Source: Owenia fusiformis (lineage: Eukaryota; Annelida; Polychaeta; Sabellida; Oweniidae). From it: a stretch of 64,000 nucleotides of DNA. The notes beneath the pieces were generated by a model, which did no database searches, had not been told where the DNA came from, and worked only from the letters and a program-made list of their open reading frames with translations. Every line of letters begins with the position of its first letter. Position 1 is the stretch's first letter. Both the position numbers and the translations under genes were made by a program. Positions 25,029-35,424 of this stretch are shown here, piece after piece. Location of the stretch: contig CAIIXF020000013.1 of the NCBI GenBank assembly GCA_903813345.2, forward strand, positions 282,805 through 346,804, written 5' to 3'.

Positions 25029-25509
25029 GCCAGGGTGCATGTTGGGAAATTTTCTGCATTCCTCAATTGAGTCACATGTTATTTTTCAAACAAGAATTAC
25101 TCCTTCCCCGCATTGTCTACATCTCCCAGGTTTGCACAAAGAGTGCACGTATGTGCCTAGAAAAGACTTGTGAGAAGATTTGTTTTGTAAAATGTATAAA
25201 AAACGAGAAAATTTAGTGAAAAGAATTTCTGAATTTTTTCACTCAATTTTCTTGTATTTTATACATTTTATCAAAACATTCTTCTCACAAGTCTTTTCTA
25301 GGCACATAAGTGCACTCTTTGAGCAAAACAGGAAAATATAGACAATGTGAGGAAGGAGTGATTCTTGTTTGAAAAATAACATTGTTAAATTATATATCTG
25401 CTTTATATGGGCTTATTAGCCTTTTGCAGATTATTGACATAGACATAGACATAGAACATGTGACTCAATTGAGGAATGCAGAAAATTTCCCATCATGCAC
25501 CCTGACCTT
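25029..25509. mobile_element. Foldback MITE with ~190-bp arms
   Basis: The arm at 25029-25225 (from 'AGGGTGCATGTTGGGAAATT') is repeated inverted at 25255-25504. The second arm carries an extra segment of about 70 bp (25385-25455, with an ACATAG triplication). A single arm of the same family lies at 27428-27605. Confidence 0.75.
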
Positions 25510-26760
25510 AAATTCAGGAGGATAACTTAAATCATTAAAGCATCTCTATTATGTCAGTCTGTGCATAATTGTTGTTATATTTCATGTCTCGGTAATTTAT
25601 ATTCATGTATATTTTATGTTTGGGAGTAATTTTGGCGTTATTTAGCTTGCAATCGTACGAAATTGGAATTTGGTGCAAACAAGTGGGTGACGTCATCACA
25701 CCGCTTACTATAATAAGCAGCGAGTGACACATTAGTTTTCTGCATGAGAAAAATGCAAATTCCGCCAGAAATTCTGCATGAAAAAGCCAAATTCTGATTG
25801 AATTATAAAATTCTGCGCCAAATTCTTACGTTTATGGAGCTCCTCCGCACCCAATATTTAGAGGGGGCTCATATCTGAAAAACATTTCCGAATTTTTATA
25901 AAATCACACAGATACTGCCTGGCTTCCAAGATGCAAAAATAATTTGTATAGATAGTGTACCTTGAACACCATTTTTTATGAATGCTGGGGACTCAGTATT
26001 AAAAGGATAATTTCAAAATATATAGGTCTGGGAAAGGTTTAAGGCATACTGCGTCGCTATAGAATGAATTGCGCTACTATTTTCACAATTGTATTGATAT
26101 TTGGTGTCAAATACACATATCTTGGTATATTTGAAGTCCCAAAAACGGCTTAGTTTCAGAAATATCCCAAATTTAAATTCAAAAATGACCGTTAGCTCCG
26201 CACCCTCCCCTCATTTGCTCCGCACCCTCCCCTCATTTGCTCCGCACCCAATATTTCCCACAGGCTCTGTCTGCATAGGGTGATAAATATGATATAATGT
26301 CTTTACCTTGCATTGAGACAAGGAGATAATGCATGACACAACTCAGTGACGGAGATATGAGCAATTAGAGTGGAGGCGTATATTTTCCGAGATAGGAGCC
26401 TGTCTTTTTTCTACTTAATACATAGTGAGTGGGAGGGGGATGAACTCTTGTTCCCATGTCTGTGATGCAAAAAATGAAATTCTTGCTAAAATCAATAATT
26501 TTCTCCACAAAATAAACAATTCTTGAAATCCACTCATTCTGCTTTAATCAGCAATAATGGACAACTACTGTAACAACATCAGATGCAATGTTAATTAATT
26601 AACGACAAAACTTATCAAATGCTCACTTGTGAACTACAGTGCTGATATATAATAATAAAGGGTGCGTTTTCAAACTAAACAGAGTACTCCTACCAAAATG
26701 AATTTGCCTACATACCCCTGAGACTCTTATTTCTGCACAAATAAAACAAAAGTTTTGTTA
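25510..26760. other. Spacer sequence without a recognised gene
   Basis: Contains a short direct triplication of 'TTTGCTCCGCACCC'-type words at 26195-26255. No coding signature is evident. Confidence 0.4.
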
Positions 26761-26811
26761 CCTGTTAATTCTGTCCATGGTTCGCCGTCAAACGCAAACT
26801 CCATTAAACGA
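26761..26811 (-). CDS. Possible first coding exon of an unidentified gene
   Basis: On the minus strand an ATG at 26811 opens a 17-codon reading, MEFAFDGEPWTELT, that runs into ACAG|GTAACA, a plausible splice donor at about 26761. Upstream (26815-26880) the DNA has a locally high CpG density (GCGCGC), as at promoters. No downstream exon could be recognised between here and the gap at 24500. I do not recognise the peptide. It could equally be chance. Confidence 0.25.
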
Positions 26812-27427
26812 AACAAAATCACTAGAAACAAACATGGCACACATTGCGCGCCTGTGCAGCAAAGTTTAAACCAATCCGATTATTTGATTATTTTGCGCAC
26901 ATGAATTATTTGCTTTTGAGCACACTTACAAGCTTACCACAATAAACAAACCTGGCAGAGACCACCCTTAGCCTACTTTGGTGAAATTTCAGCTCAAACT
27001 CGTGACAAAGTATGCATTCACTGGTGTGAAGCCTTGGAGACACTCATTTTGGTAAATATGATTTATGGTGTATACTTTTCTGCAGTTTGTGGAAGTTTGG
27101 GATATTAAATGTTAAAATTCAAGAAAATATGCCAATTAAATGACTGATCAATTCAAGAAACAGATTATAATGACACTTCTGATCATTAATGAACACCGCC
27201 TCTAATGTAAGTACCTATGATAATCCAACGCATTAGAGGCAGTGTTCACTGTCTAAGATGGTACATATGGCATAGGCTAGAGAAAAGAAGCCCCCTCACC
27301 ATCTAAAGGTTAAAAAGAGTATTCAGTATATTATATGGAGAATTTCCCATTATTTGTGAGGTGGTGAGATTATTTTTACAATTTTATTATTTGTCTATTT
27401 GAGCCAGGAACCTGTTAAGGCTTAGGG

Positions 27428-27605
27428 CTAGGTGCATATTCGGAATTTCGCTGCATTGATCCTCATATTGAGTCACATGTTATTTTTCAAATAGGAATCA
27501 CTTCTTCTCCACATAGTCTACATCTTTCAGTTTTGCACAAAGAGTGTACCTTATGTGCCGAGAAAAGACTGGTGACAAGATTTGTTTTGTAAAATGTATA
27601 AAAGC
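27428..27605. repeat. Single arm of the 25029-25509 foldback family
   Basis: Matches the left arm of the MITE at 25029 from 'AGTCACATGTTATTTTTCAA' to 'TTGTTTTGTAAAATGTATAA', then stops abruptly at the tRNA-like sequence at 27606. Confidence 0.65.
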
Positions 27606-27672
27606 TGGAATGCTGGAATTCGATCCCGTACCATCGGCGTGCTAGACGAGTGTTCTACCAATGTACCACACA
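27606..27672 (-). pseudogene. tRNA-like remnant (resembles tRNA-Ala AGC) or SINE head
   Basis: Minus strand shows an A-box-like 'TGGTACATTGGTAGAACACT', an anticodon-loop-like CTAGCAC and a T-arm-like 'GGGATCGAATTCC'. Stem pairing is imperfect and the acceptor stem does not close well. I read it as a degenerate tRNA or the tRNA-derived end of a SINE. No functional claim is made. Confidence 0.4.
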
Positions 27673-28304
27673 TACATTACATATCCCTCGACATAATTTA
27701 ACGTAACTTATTTTATGTTCTAATTAGTTAATAACGTGATATTCTAAATTTAGAAATCTTCGAAAAATCGGATGGCCGGCTGATCATCTGAGGAATCAAA
27801 AGGAACAATCATAACACCTATGTAGTGTTAGTTAAACTCATAACTCTTTAAAAGTTCACTCACCATCCACCTTAAGGTGTTATGTCATCAAGATTTGTTT
27901 GTCTAATACCCATATGTAGAAGCCATGGGGTAATAAGTTTTATCCAGCAATTAAGTCTCAATAATCATATAAATTGTTTGTCTAATGTTATGTAGATAAC
28001 ACCAAAATCTTTATCGTGAGTATTTCTACACAGCATTTTCCCCATTTTTTTCATTATTGTATATCCTCTCATTATAGCTCAAAATATCACTAAGGACCCT
28101 GGGAACAACCCAAGATTGTGTTTTTTCGAAACAAGCAGGTTTAAAGTATGGCAATATTATACTCAGTTTGAGGGCGTTTTGAGTACAACACAATTATGGT
28201 ATTGTTTTTTCTGGTTTGTGCATCAAAAAAATCAAAGTGGCTGCCTTGAGCAGGAATTCGCTTTTACTTAAGATCTCTTCTAAGAATGGTAACATAATAC
28301 ATTA
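27673..28304. other. Spacer sequence without a recognised gene
   Basis: AT-rich, no repeats with matches elsewhere in the window noticed and no coding signature. Confidence 0.4.
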
Positions 28305-28879
28305 CAGGGTGGTAAAAAAAAATGGAAACCCTTACACCATTTTCCTTATATATTTGTCATTTTAAGAAATAACTCCCTGATATTTTGCACATTTGTACAT
28401 CATTCAATTTCCTACCAGGCTACTTTATTTCATGACCATCAGATTGATAGTCACAATATTACAGCACTTTACAGAACATGCCCTAGTGGCTACTATTGCG
28501 CTGTCGGGCCACCTGCACTCACCGTCTAAAATGTCCCTACCTGTAGGGATATGGCAAGAAAAAAGTGTATGAGAATGACCTCAGGACAATCACAAACCTC
28601 AAAAGTGAGATCATTTGTATCATTCAGGCCATACCTGCTGAGGAATGCATTTGGCCCATTGACAACTGTGCAGGTTTGCCTACAACGCGATGATGGCCAA
28701 ACTTGAAGCATGTTATTCAAAGTGCTGTAACATTGTGACTATCAGTCTGATGGTCATGAAATTTGGTAGGGTGGTAGGAAATTGAATGATGTACAAACAT
28801 GTGAAATATCAGGGAGTAATTCCTTACAATGACAAAGATATTTGGAAAATGCAGGGTTTCCATTTTTTTGACCACCCTG
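28305..28879. mobile_element. 575-bp foldback MITE with TA duplication
   Basis: Inverted ends beginning CAGGGTGGTMAAAAAAATGG are flanked by TA (28303-28304 and 28880-28881). The interior is itself roughly symmetric: 'CAGCACTTTACAGAACATGCC' near 28460 is mirrored near 28710. A TA target and CAGGG ends suggest Tc1/mariner-type mobilisation. Partial relatives are at 11305-11757 and 41639-42065. Confidence 0.8.
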
Positions 28880-29039
28880 TAGATCTCAAATATTGTATTA
28901 TCTTTATGATTTGTCCCTTTGAAATTCCTAGATGGTCTTGGGTCCCAAATGCCATCATGAGAATTCATTGCCTTCTCTTAGCTTCTTTCTAGAAGGTATT
29001 TCTAGTTGAAGACAGAAAGATGTGATGAGTATAAGAATG

Positions 29040-29660
29040 CCCAAATGTCTCTAAGACCTGGTCTGTCAAGGCTTGTTTACAGGTTTCCAGCCAAACCAAA
29101 GGGATTCATCTGAAATTTTTAAGGAGGTTTCTACATATAAAAATTTAGAACTGATTAGTTTTGGGCATTCTGGGTAAACATTAAAGTGCCCATTTTGGAT
29201 TTTCCGTCCTAAAATCTTGTCTGTCAAGGTTTGTCTACAGGTTTCCAGCCAAACCTTTGAGGGATTCATCTGAAATTTCCAGGGATGTTTCTACGTACGT
29301 ATGAAAGTTTAGAACTGACCAATTTTTGGCATGGGGCGGCCATTTTGGATTTTTCATCCTAAAATCTTGTCTACCACTAAGGCTTGTTTACAGGTTTCCA
29401 GCCAAACCATTTGACAAATTTACTTCAAATTTTTACATATGAGACATAGTCTTGAGCTGATTAACTTTTTGATGGCCATTTTGGAAGTTTTAAGATAAAT
29501 CTTGTCATTATTCAAGAAAAACCAAAGCAAATTTTACACACGCTCATTGCCTGCTTGGCAAGAAGTTCTAGTCTAAGAGCTGATCAACTTTCTGTGGCAA
29601 TCTTGCTTTCCTGGTCAACAAGCCCAAACTGTTGTGAGTTAGGTACGATTTTGTTCTCTC
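29040..29660. repeat. 162-bp family array in the spacer
   Basis: About three diverged units of the 162-bp repeat, followed at 29640-29650 by the GGTACGAT motif that also brackets the arrays in the arms. This looks like another, truncated copy of the 1.9-kb element family. Confidence 0.7.
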
Positions 29661-29739
29661 TGTGCCTTGTTTAATAGATCTTATACGTTAACAGATTATT
29701 GGTTAAAAAAAATCCTTGAATACCTCACAAATGTATATT

Positions 29740-30590
29740 GATCCAGTCCCTCAGCAATATATCATCATGGACAGGCATGAACAATGAATTAAAAATAGAT
29801 TGATCAATTTGTTTCTTTGTTCGAAATACTAAATGTTCATTTATATGAAAACTACTTTACAAGAACTGTCCCTTTAAATGGCTAAATGGATATTGATCCA
29901 GTCCCTCAGCAATATATCATCTTCAGGGACAGGCATGAATGATGAATTAAAAATAGATTAACCCATTTGTTTCTTCATTTAAAATGTTTTAATGTTCGTT
30001 AATATGAAAACTACCTTACAAGCAGCGTCCCTTTAAATAGCTAAATGGATATTGATCAAGTTCCTCAGCAATATATCAGCATGGACAGGCATGAACAATG
30101 AATTAAAGATAGATTGATCCATTTGTTTCTCTGTTCAAAATACTTAAGTGTTCATTAATATGTAAACTACTTTACAAGCACCGACCCTTTAAATGGCTAA
30201 ATGGATATTGATCAAGTTCCTCAGCAATATATCATCATGAACAGGGATGAGCAATGAATTCAAGATAGATTGATCCATTTGTTTCTCTGTTCAAAATATT
30301 TAAGTGTTCATTAATATGTTAACTACTTTACAAGCACTGTCCCTTTAAATGGCTAAATGGATATTGATCAAGTTCCTCAGCAATATATCATCATGAACAG
30401 GGATGAGCGATGAATTCAAGATAGATTGATCCATTTGTTTCTCTGTTCAAAATACTTAAGTGTTCATTAATATGTAAACTACTTTACAAGCACCGACCCT
30501 TTAAATGGCTAAATGGATATTGATCCAGTCCCTCAGCAATATATCATCTTCAGGGACAGGCATGAATGATGAATTATAAATAGATTGGGT
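29740..30590. repeat. 156-bp tandem array at inner end of right arm
   Basis: Six units; TCAGCAATAT marks them at 29751, 29906, 30065, 30221, 30377 and 30533 (spacings 155-159). The left arm has about three units (23390-23750). Neighbouring units at 30065-30377 are very similar, consistent with recent unequal exchange or slippage. Confidence 0.88.
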
Positions 30591-32149
30591 AAGACTACAA
30601 TATAAGCCAAAGTGGTTTAAACTTTACATGGGGGCTTTAAGAATGCCATTTTGTACCAATAGGTCATTTTGATTCAAGATTCAAGATTTTATTGTGTTTC
30701 GAACCAAACACTTGGTTTCCTCTCAAAATCAATTACAAGACATTTACATATAATTATACAGTTAAAAAACAACATGCATTGTTTCACAAATACTATCATA
30801 CAATCTTATTTTCTTTATCTACAATCTGATGATCATTTTGATCATCAATACTAAATGAAAGCTGTAAATAGTGTATAAACAACGCATTTTCAAATTCAAT
30901 TTCAAATTTCCTTATTCTAAGGTGTCCACTACACATGTATGAGTTAAATTGAGTACTCATTAAGCCTTAGTTAATGAAATTATCAAATTTGAAAACGACT
31001 TTTTTACTCACCTCATGCACATAATACCTGCACTCATTGTTTTTGGATAGTCCATCTTCCTAGGGTGATATCACCATATGTCTTGTTTTAATTCAAATCA
31101 ATTTGTTTTTCTAGCCCTACATCCTTTATTTGGAAGTTGGAGTTATTGGTAAGTGTAAGCTGGCCTATCAATATACTACAACCTTATCCTCACATATAGT
31201 CCTGGAACTGGATAATAAGCGGTTTGTATAAGCTGAGAGTAGTAGTGGAAGCAGATGTTCTAGTAGTGGTTATTGACGGGGAATGGTATGTATAATTTTT
31301 TTCTTCCTGGCAGAGAGTCCATCCAAACTCAGCTCCATCTATCCTCTACACTAAGATAATAAGATAAAAAGGTTTTTGTGTTGCTTTCTAGTTGTATTTG
31401 TTCACTATTTTGTTTGTTTATGAACCTGTTTAAATAAATCTGAAGCTAACAGTTGAGTTAATCGAGTTGACAGATCACCAAATTTTGCTCGTCATGCACC
31501 TGCGGAAACTTTTAATTAGGGCTAATGTTCAGTATTAATATTTTTCTGAAAATATTTGCAATAATTAAATTTGTATTAAAATTGAAGTGTTTGAAAATTT
31601 TTAAGAGAAATTAGGAAACTGCCATGTCTCTTTGTGGAGGATAGATATGCTTACACAACATACATAACCCACCTTACAATAGAAATTTAAATTTTCTCTT
31701 AACAGTATTATTTAGGGAAGTTCATGTATTAGCCTGATAGAGTAGATAGATAACTATTAGATGGACAGTTTAATAGATGTTCAAATTAAATATAACATTT
31801 AAAATGTATTTCTAAGTATCCAAAAACAATGTGTAAATTCTGTAAGGGAATAAGTAGTTCAAGGATGAGATGCATGCAAAGTTTTGGAATTTGGAGAATT
31901 TCAACATTTTTGAGAATTTAAATGATTTAGCATTTTGGATCTTAAGTAAATTCATCATTTGATACGATGTCACAGATTTATTGCAAGATAAATTGCATGT
32001 ATATTTAAGGCGGTAGTAAACAAATTGGAGAATTAATCATACATGTTGCTTAAATTAAAATGTGTGTGCTAACATTAATAAATGCAAATATTTAATGCAC
32101 AAGGGCAACATTTCAAAAACAGATATTTGATTGAAAGCACAATTGGCAA

Positions 32150-32300
32150 AATTTGCATTAGGGCAATATTTGAAAGCACAAAATCAATATTTAAAGGCAT
32201 AAGGGCAAAATTGGAAAGGACAAAATCAATATTTAAAGGCATAAGGGCAAAATTGGAAAACACAGAATCGATATTAAAAGGCATAAGCGCAAAATTTGAA
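32150..32300. repeat. 42-bp tandem repeat, right arm
   Basis: Mirror of 21650-21800 with one additional 42-bp unit. Confidence 0.75.
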
Positions 32301-32846
32301 AGCTAAGGCACAAAGGCAACATTTCAAAACACAATTGTTCAATAAAAGCACACGAGTCAACATTTGAAAGTACAAACTCAATATTGAAAGGCACAAGGGC
32401 ATCAATTTAAAACACAGATATTTGAATACAGCCCAAGCTGCAGTGTTATTTGAAAGCTAAAGTCATGTTAAAAAGCGCAAGGGCAACATTTGAAAAATCC
32501 CCTAAAATTGATGATTTTGAGAATGAGTGCTTTAACTAATTTTATTCAAAACAGAGTAAAGTTGTTTGCATCTCATCCTCTTTTGTCTGTCAAATATGCT
32601 ACCAGAACTTTTTCAAATTGATAAAATTGAACAGAGGGTAGGAATAAAATTCTGTGTAAGAGTTACAAAATCAGCAGCAGAAACTGTGGAATGACGAGTG
32701 AAGAACAAAAAAGAGTCAGATCTGCTTCTTCACAGGACCATCAAGTACTATGGTGTAGCCCCACAGGCCTGAAATATTCAAGCTGCTCTTTGCTATATGT
32801 AGAGCATGGATAGTGTAACTTTGTGTCAATGAAAACCTTTATTGTT

Positions 32847-33133
32847 CACACTACTATACCCCCATACTGTATCCTGTAATCCTTTAAAAGAAGAACAGGC
32901 TACAGGGAAGTTGCAAATGGAGGACGTTTGTTTATTTCCATAGTTCTGAATGTATACTAGATTTTACACATATTCTAAGTGTTCTACTATACATTGTATA
33001 GATTCATCGAGCAATTTGCAACGTATTATTACCAGAAAAGCCCAATGGACAAAGATAGAGAATACCCGCTCCATTTGCAACTTAACCGTACCCTGTATCA
33101 TTTTTAAATGTGGTCACGTGGTATGGTAGTGTG
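32847..33133. mobile_element. 287-bp element with 5-bp TTGTT duplication (right arm only)
   Basis: Inverted ends CACACTACTATACC and CACACTACCATACC (reversed) lie between TTGTT at 32842-32846 and 33134-33138. The left arm has the uninterrupted site (near 21128) with one TTGTT. The superfamily is not clear from a 5-bp target. Confidence 0.82.
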
Positions 33134-33514
33134 TTGTTGCAATAATAGTAATGTATTTGTTACCATTTAAGCATAGCTAGTAATAGGTTAGGTAGGGATT
33201 TCATGCTTGATGTAGCTCAAGCAATATGCTAAGTTACAAGTACAGTATATCATAATGAATGTGAAAGATTAACATAAATTGAAGGCTCTATTCACACACA
33301 CACTCAATAAATGTTTCTCAACCAGACTCTCTGCCAGTTATCTACTGATTTCAGCTTATGAAATATGGGCATCAGTAACTAAGGTCGATGGACTTAAAAT
33401 TTTATGAAGTTGTTAGTTGAGCCACACAAATAGAGCTCAAGAGGTATTTAAGAAAAATTGCATTGATTTGACTTTATATTGTTTTGGATATCTTTGCAGC
33501 TTCAGATCAATCAA

Positions 33515-35424
33515 TAGAGAGCTTTCGATGTAAGTTATTTGGTCAACTTGTATGTAAACTTGTGCTTCTAAATAAAAATACAGAGTGCTACATAATGAAA
33601 GCTATTACTCAAAATCTCCAGAGGTTGGACATAACATAACATTCAAATGCAAACCATTTGTGACTTTTATTATCACATGTGTGAGATGTCTTGGTCTAAA
33701 ATGAAATAGGAATTCCGATATGATATATACATTAAAGTCTATCCTAATTTGGGGATGAACATTATGAAACACCCTGTACAGATACTGGTGAGAGAGTTTA
33801 TTATGCAACAAATGGCTCGCTCCAGAAATCGCTAGCACAGATTGGATTGATTAATGTATCAAAATGGTAGTCGAAGTGTTTGATTGGATACTTTGCATAT
33901 TCAGCTTATTAATTTTTTTGAATAGGGATCATGCGTATGTTAGGCTTTAAATGTAGATCCAATTTATAAGTTTACAATCATTGTCTACTATATACCTTTT
34001 TATACATTCTAAACTTATATCTCAACTTAAACTTTTATAAGAACCAGTGTTCTCCACAGTTTTTATATCGTACCTAACAAGAGGTATGATATTGTAGTCA
34101 GCTTGGCGGGCGGCAGGCGGGCGGGCGGCGTCTCACTTTTCAGCTTGTCTACAGGTTTCCAGCCAAACCATTTGAGGGATTTATCTGAAATTTTCAGGGA
34201 TGTTACTAAATATCAACGTCAAGAACTGATTAGTTTTTGGGCATTCTGGGTAAATTTTAAGGTGGCCATTTTGGATTTTCAGTCCTAAAATCTTCACTTT
34301 CAAGACTTGTCTACAGGTTTTCAGCCAAACCATTTGAGGGATTCATCTTAAATTTTCAGGGATGTTTCTACATATCAACGTCAAGAACTGATTAGTTTTT
34401 GGGCATTCTGGGTAAATTTTAAGGTGGCCATTTTGGATTTTCCATCCTAAAATCTTTACTTTCAAGACTTGTCTACAGGTTTCCAGCCAAACCTTTTGAG
34501 GGATTCATCTGAAATTTTCAGTGATGTTTCTACATATCAACGTCAAGAACTGATTAGTTTTTGGGCATTCTGGTTAAATTTTAAGGTGGCCATTTTGGAT
34601 TTTCCGTCCTAAAATCTTCACTTTCAAGACTTGTCTACAGATTTTTAGCCAAACCATTTGAGGAATTCATCTGAAATTTTCAGGGATGTTTCTACATACT
34701 AACGTCAAGAACTGATTGGTTTTTGGGCATTCTGGGAAAATTTTAAGGTGGCCATTTTGGATTTTCCGTCCTAAAATCTTCACTTTCAAGATTTGTCTAC
34801 AGGTTTCTAGCCAAACCGTTCAAATTTTTACATATGTTACACAGTGATAAGTTCTAGAGCTGATTAACTTTTCTGCGGCCATCTTGCTTTCTTGGTCAAC
34901 AAGACCACAATGCTGTGTTTTAGGTACGATATTGTTCACGTCTGTGCCTTGTTTTGTCAAGTGGGTGCAAAATTCTCATTCTCACAATTCAGACCAAAAT
35001 TGGTCAAAATGTGCCCATTTTTCATGATTTTTCTCATTTTCAAGTTGGTGCAAATGGATTTTCAGGTGAGTGCAAGCATGTTTTAAAAATCTCAGATGGG
35101 GGCTGTGCCCACTTGCTTTAATGCTGTGGGGATCACTGAGAACTGTGAAATAATCTACTCTGCTGTGTGACGAACCACGTTAAAGAGTCTTGTGTGTAGA
35201 ACACCACGTCACAAGAGCTAGGTATTGAGTTGATAATGTACAGATTACAATGATGTTACAGATATCACAATCACAGTCACTGATTGATGAATGAGGTATA
35301 CATGTCAACAAAGTACATGAAAATCAATTTCAAATTTCAAATTGATTTTAGTGTGACAAGACCCTTTAAAGTCAGTTTACATACCATATACGTTTTTGAA
35401 ACAACTTTTATCGAAAGCTCTCTA
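33515..35424. mobile_element. 1.9-kb inverted-end element carrying a 162-bp array, right-arm copy
   Basis: Mirror of 18849-20754 with the same TAGAGAGCTTTCGAT ends. Array units are marked by GGTGGCC at 34261, 34423, 34585 and 34747 (exactly 162 bp apart), so the right array is more regular than the left. Confidence 0.7.

Noticed and set aside
27606-27672. Functional tRNA-Ala gene
   Set aside because: Box-like motifs are present but stems do not pair properly and the acceptor arm is not closed; kept only as a remnant.
29740-30590. CRISPR-like array
   Set aside because: Units are contiguous 156-bp tandem repeats without short repeats and unique spacers, in an animal genome.
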